Positions 1-7,601 of a DNA stretch of 37,788 nt are shown in pieces. Source of the stretch: JANRIZ01 sp033764445 (GTDB lineage: Bacteria; Verrucomicrobiota; Verrucomicrobiia; JAWXBN01); NCBI GenBank assembly GCA_033764445.1, contig JANRIZ010000015.1, positions 1-37,788 of the forward strand, given 5' to 3'. Numbering within the stretch: the stretch's first letter is position 1; the number at the start of each line of letters is the position of its first letter. The notes beneath the pieces are model-generated. The model was not told the origin of the DNA. It made no database searches and saw only the letters and a list, made by a program, of their open reading frames with translations. The position numbers were made by a program, and so were the translations under genes.

Positions 1-798
1 GGCTCACTGGTCACGGCCATCGCCGCCGGCTCCCTCCTGCCGGGGTGTGCAATGACCACCATGCCCATTGCCGCCAGTCTCCGCGAACGCGGGGCGCGTC
101 TGGGCACCCTCACTTGTTTTATCATGATCGCCCCGATCCTCAGCCCCCACACGGTCATTCTCACCCTGGGCATGCTCGGATGGAAGTTCACGCTGGGCCG
201 CATTCTGTTGCCGGTGATCATGACTTTTTTTGTCGGATGGATCCTCAACACGCTTGAGACACGCGGATGGAAACACTTCCAATTTCCGGGATTCAAAACC
301 TCGCCGAAACCCGCCCACAAAAGCTGCTGTTCTCATCCAGAAGCCGCGCCCGAGGAGGAAGCCGGAACCGACCACTGTCACAGGGAGGGTGCGGATTCCA
401 ACGTCCCGTTCTGGAAATCCGTTTTGAACATCTTTGTACAGCTTTCCCCCTATCTTCTGATCGGACTGCTTCTGGTGAGTGTATTCCAGAATTTTGTGAC
501 GCAAAGCTGGATCGAAGCCCATTTGCGGGGGGGGTTGGGGGCCTACGTCCTGGCCGCACTCATCGGTATCCCCCTTTATGTATGTGAGGGGTCGGAGGTG
601 CCGATGACCTATGCCCTGATGGAGGCCGGGGTCGGACCCGGTCCCGCGTTCACCTTTTTGCTCGGAGCCGTCGGAACCTGCATTCCCACCACCGCCATGG
701 CATTTCGTATCATTGGCTGGGCCCCGACACTCATTTATCTGGCAGCCTGGCTTGTCCTGACCGTCGGCGGAGGCATGTTGATTTCATTATGGTATTAA
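1..798 (+). CDS. SO_0444-type metal efflux permease (5' end outside window)
   Basis: Multi-pass inner-membrane permease of the ArsP/DUF318 superfamily, closest from memory to the SO_0444 family of proposed Cu/Zn exporters. The reading frame is already open at base 1, so the true start lies upstream. The family motif LPGCAMTTMPIAASL is near the beginning, and a second conserved half (PLYVCEGSEVPMTYALMEAG, then GAVGTCIPTTAMAF) follows. Between them, at about 315-392, a hydrophilic loop carries clustered Cys and His (HKSCCSHP, then DHCH), plausibly a cytoplasmic metal sensor or acceptor site. The stop overlaps the next gene by 10 bases, so the two are probably co-translated. Context with a CusA/CusB pair supports metal export. 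Substrate is inferred, not shown. Confidence 0.8.
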   Translation, partial: GSLVTAIAAGSLLPGCAMTTMPIAASLRERGARLGTLTCFIMIAPILSPHTVILTLGMLGWKFTLGRILLPVIMTFFVGWILNTLETRGWKHFQFPGFKTSPKPAHKSCCSHPEAAPEEEAGTDHCHREGADSNVPFWKSVLNIFVQLSPYLLIGLLLVSVFQNFVTQSWIEAHLRGGLGAYVLAALIGIPLYVCEGSEVPMTYALMEAGVGPGPAFTFLLGAVGTCIPTTAMAFRIIGWAPTLIYLAAWLVLTVGGGMLISLWY

Positions 799-1439
799 CC
801 AGGCATTTCATCCCGGCCCTGATCCTTTTTTGCCTGCTGGCTCCACTCCGCGCGGGCGAACCGCAAACGTGGATCAACACCTCTGTGAGCCAGCGTCTGG
901 ACTATGGCTTGGAAGCCGCGTTCGAAGCCGAACAGTGGTTGGCCTCCGACTCGCCCGTGTATCGGCATTACGAACTGACCCCGCAGCTGATCTGGCACTA
1001 CTCCCCCAGCTACGATTTCATCGTGGGGGTGGAAAGCTCCAAAACCTGGGATGCCATGGAAGAGGAGACCGATGAAAACACGGGGCTTGTCGCGGTCAAT
1101 ATCAAGCTGCCCCTCAAACGTCTCAACCTTCAAAGTCGTCAGCGATTCCAGGCCGGATATGAGGATGAACGCGACGTCTTCTTTTTCCGTCAGCGCACCG
1201 TGGCCGATTATGATTTTGGATGGTTTCAGGGACGCCTCAAACCCTTTCTGGCGGACGAATGGTTTTTCGATATCCGGAATGGGTTTCTTTCCGAAAACCG
1301 GGCCCAGGTGGGGTTATCCTACCAGTTCAACAAGGCCACACGCTTTGAACTCTACGGGATGCGTGACGATCAATGGTCCTCGATGGGGAACCTCAATACC
1401 ACCCCGGTGGTCGGGGTTTCCGTGTCCTTCGGATTTTAA
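789..1439 (+). CDS. DUF2490-type outer-membrane beta-barrel protein
   Basis: Predicted 216-residue exported protein. An N-terminal signal peptide (about residues 1-23, ending near LLAPLRAGE) is followed by alternating hydrophobic/polar strands typical of a small beta barrel, and the chain ends in Phe-Gly-Phe, as outer-membrane barrels often do. The segment around residues 140-180 (RLKPFLADEWFFD, then ENRAQVGLSYQFNK) resembles the DUF2490 family from memory; no biochemical role is established for that family. It overlaps the upstream permease by 10 bases and precedes the metal-efflux genes, so it may belong to the same operon. It is too short and of the wrong fold to be the TolC/CusC-type channel the RND pump needs. 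Confidence 0.65.
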   Translation: MVLTRHFIPALILFCLLAPLRAGEPQTWINTSVSQRLDYGLEAAFEAEQWLASDSPVYRHYELTPQLIWHYSPSYDFIVGVESSKTWDAMEEETDENTGLVAVNIKLPLKRLNLQSRQRFQAGYEDERDVFFFRQRTVADYDFGWFQGRLKPFLADEWFFDIRNGFLSENRAQVGLSYQFNKATRFELYGMRDDQWSSMGNLNTTPVVGVSVSFGF

Positions 1440-1440
1440 T

Positions 1441-1467
1441 TTGAAAAAAATTGAGGGGATTTTTCAA
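1441..1467. repeat. AT-rich inverted repeat upstream of the Cys-rich gene
   Basis: TTGAAAAA at 1441-1448 is repeated in inverse at 1460-1467 with an 11-base loop. It begins two bases after the stop of the DUF2490 gene and lies 49 bases before the next start. It could be a weak terminator or a repressor site controlling the downstream metal genes. No T-run long enough for a confident terminator call. Confidence 0.4.
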
Positions 1468-1515
1468 TTTCCGGTGTTAGACTCCCCATAACCAACAATC
1501 AAAAAGGAACTCTCA

Positions 1516-1812
1516 ATGAACCTGAAAAACCTTCTGTTCTCAACGGCCCTCATGGCCATCCTCACCCTCGGAAGCACTGCATTTGCCGGCTCCCTGGAAA
1601 CCTCCAAGGGCGGACGTCTGACTCTCGGTACCAGTTGCACTCCGTGTGACACGTGCTGTTGCCCCAGCAAGGCTTACAACATGGAATGTGGCACCAAAAA
1701 GAAGGACTGTGGGTCCGACAAAAGCTGCGACTCCAAAGCCGCAAAATGTGGCGAAAAGAAATCCTGCCCCACCAAGAAAAAATCCCGCAAGTGCGGCTCC
1801 GGCGGCTGTTAA
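1516..1812 (+). CDS. Small exported cysteine-rich protein, probable metal binder
   Basis: Encodes 98 residues: an N-terminal signal peptide (about 1-25, cleavage near AFAGS) and a basic mature part of about 73 residues containing 12 cysteines. These include a CTPCDTCCC cluster followed by repeated K/D-x-C-G and K-S/K-C units, ending GSGGC. A good ribosome binding site (AAGGAA, 1503-1508) lies 7 bases before ATG. I do not recognise a named family. Position between a metal permease and a CusB/CusA pair, plus the thiol density, suggests a periplasmic Cu(I)/Ag(I)-binding or sequestering protein. The alternative is a disulfide-rich structural protein. Own transcription unit is likely, because a terminator follows at once. 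Confidence 0.75.
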   Translation: MNLKNLLFSTALMAILTLGSTAFAGSLETSKGGRLTLGTSCTPCDTCCCPSKAYNMECGTKKKDCGSDKSCDSKAAKCGEKKSCPTKKKSRKCGSGGC

Positions 1813-1836
1813 TCCACACTTTTGATTTCCGCTTTC

Positions 1837-1874
1837 AACCCCTTGCAGGAAGACTTCAAGGGGTTTTTGTTTTC
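1837..1874 (+). terminator. Rho-independent terminator after the Cys-rich gene
   Basis: Perfect 9-bp stem AACCCCTTG (1837-1845) / CAAGGGGTT (1857-1865) with an 11-base loop, followed by a T-rich tract to 1874. It lies 25 bases past the stop codon and would separate the abundant small protein from the efflux pump genes downstream. Confidence 0.8.
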
Positions 1875-1902
1875 CCAGTGTCGTATCACCCAAAGCCGAC
1901 CC

Positions 1903-3195
1903 ATGCACCGATCCACCCACCTCCCACTGACGGCCATTCTCCTGGCCCTCCCGATCCTTGGACTGACCTCGTGCAAGAAGGTTGATTCTCAGGCAGACCC
2001 GCATGCCGGACACGATGCGGCGGAGATGGCACCTACGACCCCGCAAAAAACAGTCCAACAGGAATGGACCTGCTCCATGCATCCTCAAATCCGCCGCAAA
2101 GAAGCCGGCGACTGTCCTATCTGCGGCATGGACCTCGTTCCTCTCCGGGCGGTGGATGCCCTCAATGTCTCCACCAACAACACCGTGGTTCAACTCATGC
2201 CCGGCCAGAGCGCAGTGGCCAGCATCAAAACAGCTCCTGCTGAGGAAAAAACCATCTCTCAGAACCTCCAGCTTTACGGTGAAATCAAATACATTCAGAA
2301 CAACCACCTGGACCTGACTTCCTTCTACCCGGGCCGCGTTGAAAAAGTGGTGATCGATTTCAACACGACAGAAGTCAAAAAGGGCCAAACACTCCTTGTA
2401 CTTTATTCCGAGGAGGCGCTGGCCGACCAGGAAAAATATCTGCAGGCCCTCCGGGACCGTTATCTGACAACGTTTTACGAACGCGATGTGGTGTCGGCAC
2501 AGATTGAAACGATCAAAAAGCGTCTCCTCAAAAGTGGCTTGACCGAAGCGGATCTGAAGGGGCTGCTGGAGGAGCGTAAACCCAATCCCTACGTGACGAT
2601 CCGGGCCGCCCGAAGCGGCTCCATCGTTGGTCCCATTCCCCACGTGGGGGAACGTCTGAACCTGGAAACGGTCGCCTTCCATATCACCCCTCTGGACATG
2701 GTCTGGTTCACGGCCAAGGTGTTTGAAGCGGACCTCTCCTCACTGAAACTCGGTCAATCCGCCGAAATCCAGACCAAGGCCCGGCCCGGCAAATCCTACA
2801 GGGGTAAACTCGTATTCATCGACCGGGTCCTTGATCCGGCCTCCCGCACGGTCATGGCCCGCTTTGAAGTCAAAAACCCCGCCCGCGAATTGCTTCCAGA
2901 AATGTCGGGCACGGCCACTCTCAACGTTGAGGATGGAAAAAAATATGTTGTGATCCCGGCCAGCGCCCTCATTGACACGGGGGTACGCAAAATTGTCTTT
3001 GTCAAAATCGCCCCGGATTCATTTGAACAACGTGACGTCACGACCGCCTCCCCCGGCGGAGAGGGTCCGTCTGGCCTCAATGATCTCATTTCCGTCACGG
3101 ACGGGGTGAAAGCCGGCGAGGAGGTGGTCATCAATGGAGCCTTCCTCATCGACGCCGAGGCCCAACTCCGAGGCAGCGGCGGAAGCGGACAGTGA
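1903..3195 (+). CDS. cusB: CusB-like RND periplasmic adaptor with heavy-metal-binding domain
   Basis: Membrane-fusion protein of an RND heavy-metal efflux system, 430 residues. The ATG at 1903 is chosen because it gives a lipoprotein signal ending LTSC (acylated Cys24); an upstream in-frame TTG would run through the terminator. A His/Met-rich linker (HAGHD) leads into a heavy-metal-binding domain at about residues 55-80 (WTCSMHP, then CPICGMDLVP). HlyD-type lipoyl/hairpin and beta-barrel domains follow, with a long alpha-helical stretch around 170-230. The metal-binding module is typical of CusB-like adaptors that accept Cu(I)/Ag(I) in the periplasm. The partner pump lies 256 bases downstream. 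No Shine-Dalgarno is evident. Confidence 0.9.
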   Translation: MHRSTHLPLTAILLALPILGLTSCKKVDSQADPHAGHDAAEMAPTTPQKTVQQEWTCSMHPQIRRKEAGDCPICGMDLVPLRAVDALNVSTNNTVVQLMPGQSAVASIKTAPAEEKTISQNLQLYGEIKYIQNNHLDLTSFYPGRVEKVVIDFNTTEVKKGQTLLVLYSEEALADQEKYLQALRDRYLTTFYERDVVSAQIETIKKRLLKSGLTEADLKGLLEERKPNPYVTIRAARSGSIVGPIPHVGERLNLETVAFHITPLDMVWFTAKVFEADLSSLKLGQSAEIQTKARPGKSYRGKLVFIDRVLDPASRTVMARFEVKNPARELLPEMSGTATLNVEDGKKYVVIPASALIDTGVRKIVFVKIAPDSFEQRDVTTASPGGEGPSGLNDLISVTDGVKAGEEVVINGAFLIDAEAQLRGSGGSGQ

Positions 3196-3360
3196 ACGGC
3201 CAGAATGGGGAAACAGACACAGAAATGAAACCGGCCCTCATCCGACCCTTAGAGTTTGCGCCGCAATCCGCAAATGAGGGCTTGGCATTTATCATTCTTC
3301 CCTCCTTTCTCTCATCACTGCGAACGGTTACACCTTTTTCAAAAAATCTACCCACTCCCT

Positions 3361-3441
3361 CCGTTCACTTCCAAATTCCCCATTCTTACCGTTTACTGTT
3401 TACTGTTCACATCTTCTGGCCGTTCCCTGTTGACCGTTCAC
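3361..3441. repeat. Degenerate tandem repeat upstream of cusA
   Basis: The 256-base gap between the adaptor and pump genes ends in a repetitive tract. Two 22-base units at 3389-3410 and 3420-3441 match at 18 of 22 positions and are offset by 31 bases; both begin CCGTT and end GTTCAC. A fragment of the same word (CCGTTCACT) is at 3361-3369. The rest of the gap (3196-3360) shows no gene or clear promoter. It may be a remnant of a dispersed intergenic repeat. Confidence 0.55.
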
Positions 3442-3451
3442 TCCTCCCCGC

Positions 3452-6400
3452 ATGATCAACCCCATCGTCCAATGGTGCCTGCGAAACCGTTTCCTGGTGA
3501 TCACCCTGTATCTGGGGATCACCGGCTGGGGTGTGTGGTCCATGTGGCACACACCCATCGATGCGATCCCGGACCTGAGCGAAAACCAGGTCATTGTTTT
3601 CACCGAATGGCCTGGCCGCTCCGCGCAGGAAGTGGAGGATCAGGTCACTTATCCACTCTCCACCGCCATGCAGGGGCTGGCCGGGGTCAAAACAGTCCGG
3701 GCCTCCTCGGCCTTCGGATTCTCGATGCTCACGATCATTTTTGAGGATCGGATAGATGTCTATTTTGCCCGGGCCCGCGTTCTGGAACGGCTCAACTCTC
3801 TTCCTTTCAAAATGCCTGCCGGGGTGGTCCCGATGCTCGGACCGGACGCGACGGGTTTGGGCTGGGTTTACCAGTACTACCTCGACGACTCGCAGGCCCG
3901 CAAAATGGGACGACCTCAGGACCTGGGCCAACTGCGGGCGATTCAGGACTGGCTGGTCCGTTATCAGCTCAACTCCGTCCCGGGGGTGGCCGAGGTCGCC
4001 AGCATCGGCGGATTTGTCCGCCAATATCAGGTAGATGTGGACCCGAACAAATTGCGCGCCTACAGAATCCCAATGGCAAAAATCAGCCAGGCGGTCGCCA
4101 ACGCAAACCGCAATGTCGGCGGCGGTGTGATCGAACAGGGCGGACGCGAATTCACATTGCGCGGACTGGCACTCATTGAATCCCCGGAAGACCTGCGCAA
4201 ACTGGTCGTGGGAACGTCCGGCACCCAGCCGATCCGTCTGGAGGAGGTGGCCACGGTCACGTTCGGACCCGAACCACGGCGCGGTGTGCTGGACAAGGAC
4301 GGACAGGAAGTGGTGGGAGGCATCATTGTGATGCGGTACGGGGAAAGCACCCGGAATGTCATTCAACGGGTCAAAAATAAAATCCAGGAAATCCAGCCGG
4401 CCCTCCCGGCGGGGGTCGAGATCAAGCCCTTCTACGACCGGAGCGAATTGATTGAACGGGCCATCCACACCCTGCGCGTGACCCTCATTGAGGAAATGAT
4501 TCTCGTGACACTCGCCCACATCCTATTCCTGTGGCATTTCCGGAGCATTTTGATCGTCACGATCCCCCTGCCCCTGTCGATTCTGATCTCCTTTATCCTG
4601 ATGAAACAATTCGGGATCACCTCCAACATCATGTCCCTCTCCGGCATCGCCATCGCGATTGGTGTCCTTGTGGATGCCGGGATTGTCATGACCGAGGCGG
4701 TGCTACGCGAGGCGCAAAAGGTCCAACAGGGCGGGGTTCCCGGACTCAAATACCCCGAGGATCTGATTCAGATCGTTTTGCGGGCCACTACCACGGTCGG
4801 ACGCCCGATCTTCTTTTCGATGGCCATCATCATCCTGGCTTTTCTACCGGTGTTTTTGTTGACCGGCCAATCTGAAAAACTCTTCGCGCCACTGGCCTTC
4901 ACCAAGTCCTTCGCCATGGTGGGAGCCACCCTCCTGGCAATCACCCTGGTACCGGTTTTGTGTACGCTGCTGATCCGTGGAAAACTCCACGATGAGAACG
5001 ACAACGTGATCATGGGGCTGCTGCTGGGGATTTATCTGCCGGTTTTGAAATGGGCATTGCGTTTCCGCGGATTGGTTTTGGGCGGGGCGATTGTCCTGTT
5101 CCTTGCCGCCGTGTTCCTGACCACGCGCATGGGAAGCGAATTCATGCCCCCGCTCAACGAACGCGCGATCCTCTTCATGCCCACAACTCTCCCCAGCGCC
5201 TCGATCACGGAAGTCAAACGGGTGATGGCCGCCCAGGACACTGTCTTGTCACGGTTTCCAGAAGTGGAATCGGTCGTGGGCAAATTGGGCCGTGCCGAAA
5301 CGGCCACAGACCCCGCCCCGATCTCAATGCTGGAAACCACGATCATGCTCAAACCCCCGGAACAATGGCGCAAGGGAATGACCCTTGAAAAACTCCGGGA
5401 AGAAATGCTGTCGGAAATGCTGAAGTTTCCCGGCTTCACCCCCGCCTTTCTCCAGCCGATTGAAAACCGTGTTCTCATGCTCTCCACGGGGGTGCGGACA
5501 CAGGTGGCGGTGAAAATTTTCGGGGAAAATCTTGACCAACTCCAAACGCTCGCCTTAGAGGTTGAGAAGGTCTTGACCAATATTCCCGGAGTCGCGGACC
5601 TTTACGCGGAACGGGTCACGGGTTCCCCCTATCTGGAAATCGATCTGCGCCGCGACGATGTGGCCCGATTTGGGGTGGATGTCGGCGAGGCCTTGGAGGT
5701 CATTGAAACCGCACTGGGCGGGAAAACACTGACCACTACCATTGAGGGGCGGAAGCGCTTCCCGGTCCGGGTCCGCTACGCGCGCGAATTGCGCGACAGC
5801 CCGGAGGCCCTCCGGCACATTCTGGTCAATTCGATGGATGGCACATCTGTTCCCCTGGAAAAGATCGCGGATCTCCGGCTGACCTCCGGACCGTCGATGA
5901 TCACCAGCGAAAACGGATTGTTGCGCGTCTATGTCCAATGCAACGTACGCGGACGGGATTTAGGGGGCTTTGTCGAGGAGGCCAAAAAGGTTGTGGCTCG
6001 TGAGCTCAAATTGCCCCCGGGCTACTACATCGGCTGGGGCGGGGAATACGAAAACCAGATACAGGCCCGTCAAAGGCTCCTGCTGGTCGTACCCATTGTC
6101 ATTTTTATCATCTTCATCCTTCTCTATATCACCTACCACTCCTTTCTCGAAGCAGCCCATGTGCTGTTGGCGGTTCCCTTCGCTCTCACTGGCGGCGTTT
6201 TTCTCCAGTGGGCTCTTGGGTATCCCTTCAGCGTGGCGGTCTGGGTCGGCTACATCGCCCTTTTCGGAACGGCAGTTCAGACGGGTATGATCATGGTTCT
6301 CTATCTCGAGGAGGCGGTCCATCGCAAACGGCTTGAACGCGGGGATGCGTTTAATTTGGACGACCTCCGCACGGCGGTCATCGAGGGGGCCGCACTGCGG

Positions 6401-6625
6401 CTGCGTCCAAAGGTCATGACCGTGGCCACGATCCTTGCATCCCTGAGCCTGATCATGATCCCCCTCTTCAGCGGGGAACGCACCGGCATGGAAATTATGC
6501 GTCCCATTGCGGTCCCGGTCATCGGCGGGATGGCCTCAAGCCTGCTGCACATCCTTATTGTAACGCCGGTCATTTTTCTCGGATTGCAGGAATGGCGGCA
6601 GCGAAGAAAAAACAGGGCAGGATAA
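3452..6625 (+). CDS. cusA: CusA/CzcA-type heavy-metal RND efflux pump
   Basis: Inner-membrane proton-driven RND transporter, 1057 residues, full length for the heavy-metal (HME) family. The N-terminal helix (INPIVQWCLRNRFLVI) is followed by a large periplasmic domain, a helix bundle with the conserved acidic proton-relay segment VLVDAGIVMTEA, and the mirrored second half. Three methionines that line the Cu(I)/Ag(I) route of E. coli CusA are present by motif: M576 (LFMPTTLP), M626 (ISMLETT) and M676 (VLMLSTG). This argues for monovalent Cu/Ag rather than Zn/Co/Cd substrates. It would assemble with the upstream CusB-like adaptor and an outer-membrane factor that is not in this window. No clear Shine-Dalgarno; translation may depend on the adaptor transcript. 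Confidence 0.93.
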   Translation: MINPIVQWCLRNRFLVITLYLGITGWGVWSMWHTPIDAIPDLSENQVIVFTEWPGRSAQEVEDQVTYPLSTAMQGLAGVKTVRASSAFGFSMLTIIFEDRIDVYFARARVLERLNSLPFKMPAGVVPMLGPDATGLGWVYQYYLDDSQARKMGRPQDLGQLRAIQDWLVRYQLNSVPGVAEVASIGGFVRQYQVDVDPNKLRAYRIPMAKISQAVANANRNVGGGVIEQGGREFTLRGLALIESPEDLRKLVVGTSGTQPIRLEEVATVTFGPEPRRGVLDKDGQEVVGGIIVMRYGESTRNVIQRVKNKIQEIQPALPAGVEIKPFYDRSELIERAIHTLRVTLIEEMILVTLAHILFLWHFRSILIVTIPLPLSILISFILMKQFGITSNIMSLSGIAIAIGVLVDAGIVMTEAVLREAQKVQQGGVPGLKYPEDLIQIVLRATTTVGRPIFFSMAIIILAFLPVFLLTGQSEKLFAPLAFTKSFAMVGATLLAITLVPVLCTLLIRGKLHDENDNVIMGLLLGIYLPVLKWALRFRGLVLGGAIVLFLAAVFLTTRMGSEFMPPLNERAILFMPTTLPSASITEVKRVMAAQDTVLSRFPEVESVVGKLGRAETATDPAPISMLETTIMLKPPEQWRKGMTLEKLREEMLSEMLKFPGFTPAFLQPIENRVLMLSTGVRTQVAVKIFGENLDQLQTLALEVEKVLTNIPGVADLYAERVTGSPYLEIDLRRDDVARFGVDVGEALEVIETALGGKTLTTTIEGRKRFPVRVRYARELRDSPEALRHILVNSMDGTSVPLEKIADLRLTSGPSMITSENGLLRVYVQCNVRGRDLGGFVEEAKKVVARELKLPPGYYIGWGGEYENQIQARQRLLLVVPIVIFIIFILLYITYHSFLEAAHVLLAVPFALTGGVFLQWALGYPFSVAVWVGYIALFGTAVQTGMIMVLYLEEAVHRKRLERGDAFNLDDLRTAVIEGAALRLRPKVMTVATILASLSLIMIPLFSGERTGMEIMRPIAVPVIGGMASSLLHILIVTPVIFLGLQEWRQRRKNRAG

Positions 6626-6760
6626 AAGTCCATTTCAGACCACGGTAAATCTGTGATTTTCTTTGACTATCGACGGTCTTTTCACGTCCGGGGAGGGAAT
6701 TGGTTCCCGGAAGTACAAACCCGTTGGGCGTTGCGGGTTGGGCATTGGACGGGCTGAATT

Positions 6761-6811
6761 AAAAAATATCCGCGTTCATCCGTGCCATCCGCGGTTAAAA
6801 AAATCTGCGGG
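6761..6811. repeat. Dispersed-type intergenic repeat, possible terminator for the oxidoreductase
   Basis: The 225-base gap between the convergent cusA and oxidoreductase genes contains three tandem ATCCGYG words at 10-11-base spacing (6768-6793), flanked by A-runs. CCGCG (6770-6774) can pair with CGCGG (6790-6794). Read on the minus strand, that hairpin is followed by a T-rich run, so the element could terminate the oxidoreductase transcript. Words of this type are, from memory, common dispersed repeats in this group of bacteria; copy number cannot be judged here. Confidence 0.5.
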
Positions 6812-6850
6812 GAATCCGTCCTCTTCGCGGTCCCCCCCCGGGGCGGGCCA

Positions 6851-7582
6851 TCACCCCCACTTTTCGGTGCGCATCTGCTCTTTGGGCACACCCAGCTCGT
6901 GGACGACCAGATGCTCGGTGGCATTGACCAGATCGGTCGGACCACAGGCGTAGAAAACGGTTCTGCCCAGGTCCCGGATCTGTTCCCGGATCCATTCCGC
7001 ATTGATGCGGCCACGGTGCCCGGTCCACTCGGGGCCCGTGTAACCCTGTTCGGCCGTGGCCCGGGTGCAGGTCACCTTGAATTTGAAATTCGGGTTTTGC
7101 GCGGCCAGCTGCCGGAACTCCGCGTCAAAGATCACTTCCCCGGGGTTGCGCACGCTGTAAAGGATCGTGGCATGGGTCGGATACCCGCACCGGTTGATTT
7201 CGCGGATAAACCCGCGGAACGGGGTCACTCCACTGCCCCCGGCGATCATGACCAGGTCCATGGTCCGGTCCTCGGGCATGGTGAATTTGCCGACGGGGGC
7301 GATGACCATGAGTGTGGAGCCCGGCTGGATCACCTCATTGAGCCGGGTCCCGAAGTGCCCCGCCCGTTTGACGGTGATCTCAAAAAAACCGCGGTCCAGG
7401 GAGCAGCTCGACAGTGAATAGGCCCGCTTTGTTTTCGGGTCCTCGGGCAGATAGACCGTGATGAACTGGCCGGTGCGGAACTCGTAATCGACCCCCGCAG
7501 GCCACTCGAGTCTGAAGTTTTTGGTATCACCCGGTTCCTGGGTCACCTCGGTGACGGTCATTTCAACGATTTGTTTGGCCAT
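6851..7582 (-). CDS. FAD/NAD(P)H oxidoreductase (ferredoxin-NADP reductase fold)
   Basis: Single-chain flavoprotein reductase of 243 residues, probably cytoplasmic. The FAD domain carries RAYSLSS (residues 53-59) and a VYLPED strand; the nucleotide-binding domain carries AGGSGVTPF (114-122), YSVRNPGEVIF, and the terminal YACGP (211-215). No ferredoxin-like [2Fe-2S] domain is attached, so it would pass electrons to a separate partner. ATG at 7582 is chosen because AAGGA precedes it at suitable spacing; longer versions would run into the upstream channel gene. It follows the MscS gene on the same strand by 19 bases and may be co-transcribed with it. Electron acceptor unknown. Confidence 0.85.
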   Translation of the reverse strand: MAKQIVEMTVTEVTQEPGDTKNFRLEWPAGVDYEFRTGQFITVYLPEDPKTKRAYSLSSCSLDRGFFEITVKRAGHFGTRLNEVIQPGSTLMVIAPVGKFTMPEDRTMDLVMIAGGSGVTPFRGFIREINRCGYPTHATILYSVRNPGEVIFDAEFRQLAAQNPNFKFKVTCTRATAEQGYTGPEWTGHRGRINAEWIREQIRDLGRTVFYACGPTDLVNATEHLVVHELGVPKEQMRTEKWG

Positions 7583-7601
7583 AATGTCCTTTGGGATGGG
7601 G

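Noticed and set aside
789..1439. DUF2490 protein as the CusC/TolC-like channel of the pump
   Set aside because: Only 216 residues, predicted barrel without the long periplasmic helices of outer-membrane factors.
1822..1902. Longer N terminus for the CusB-like adaptor from a TTG
   Set aside because: It would translate through the terminator hairpin and destroy the lipoprotein signal; ATG at 1903 gives a clean lipobox.
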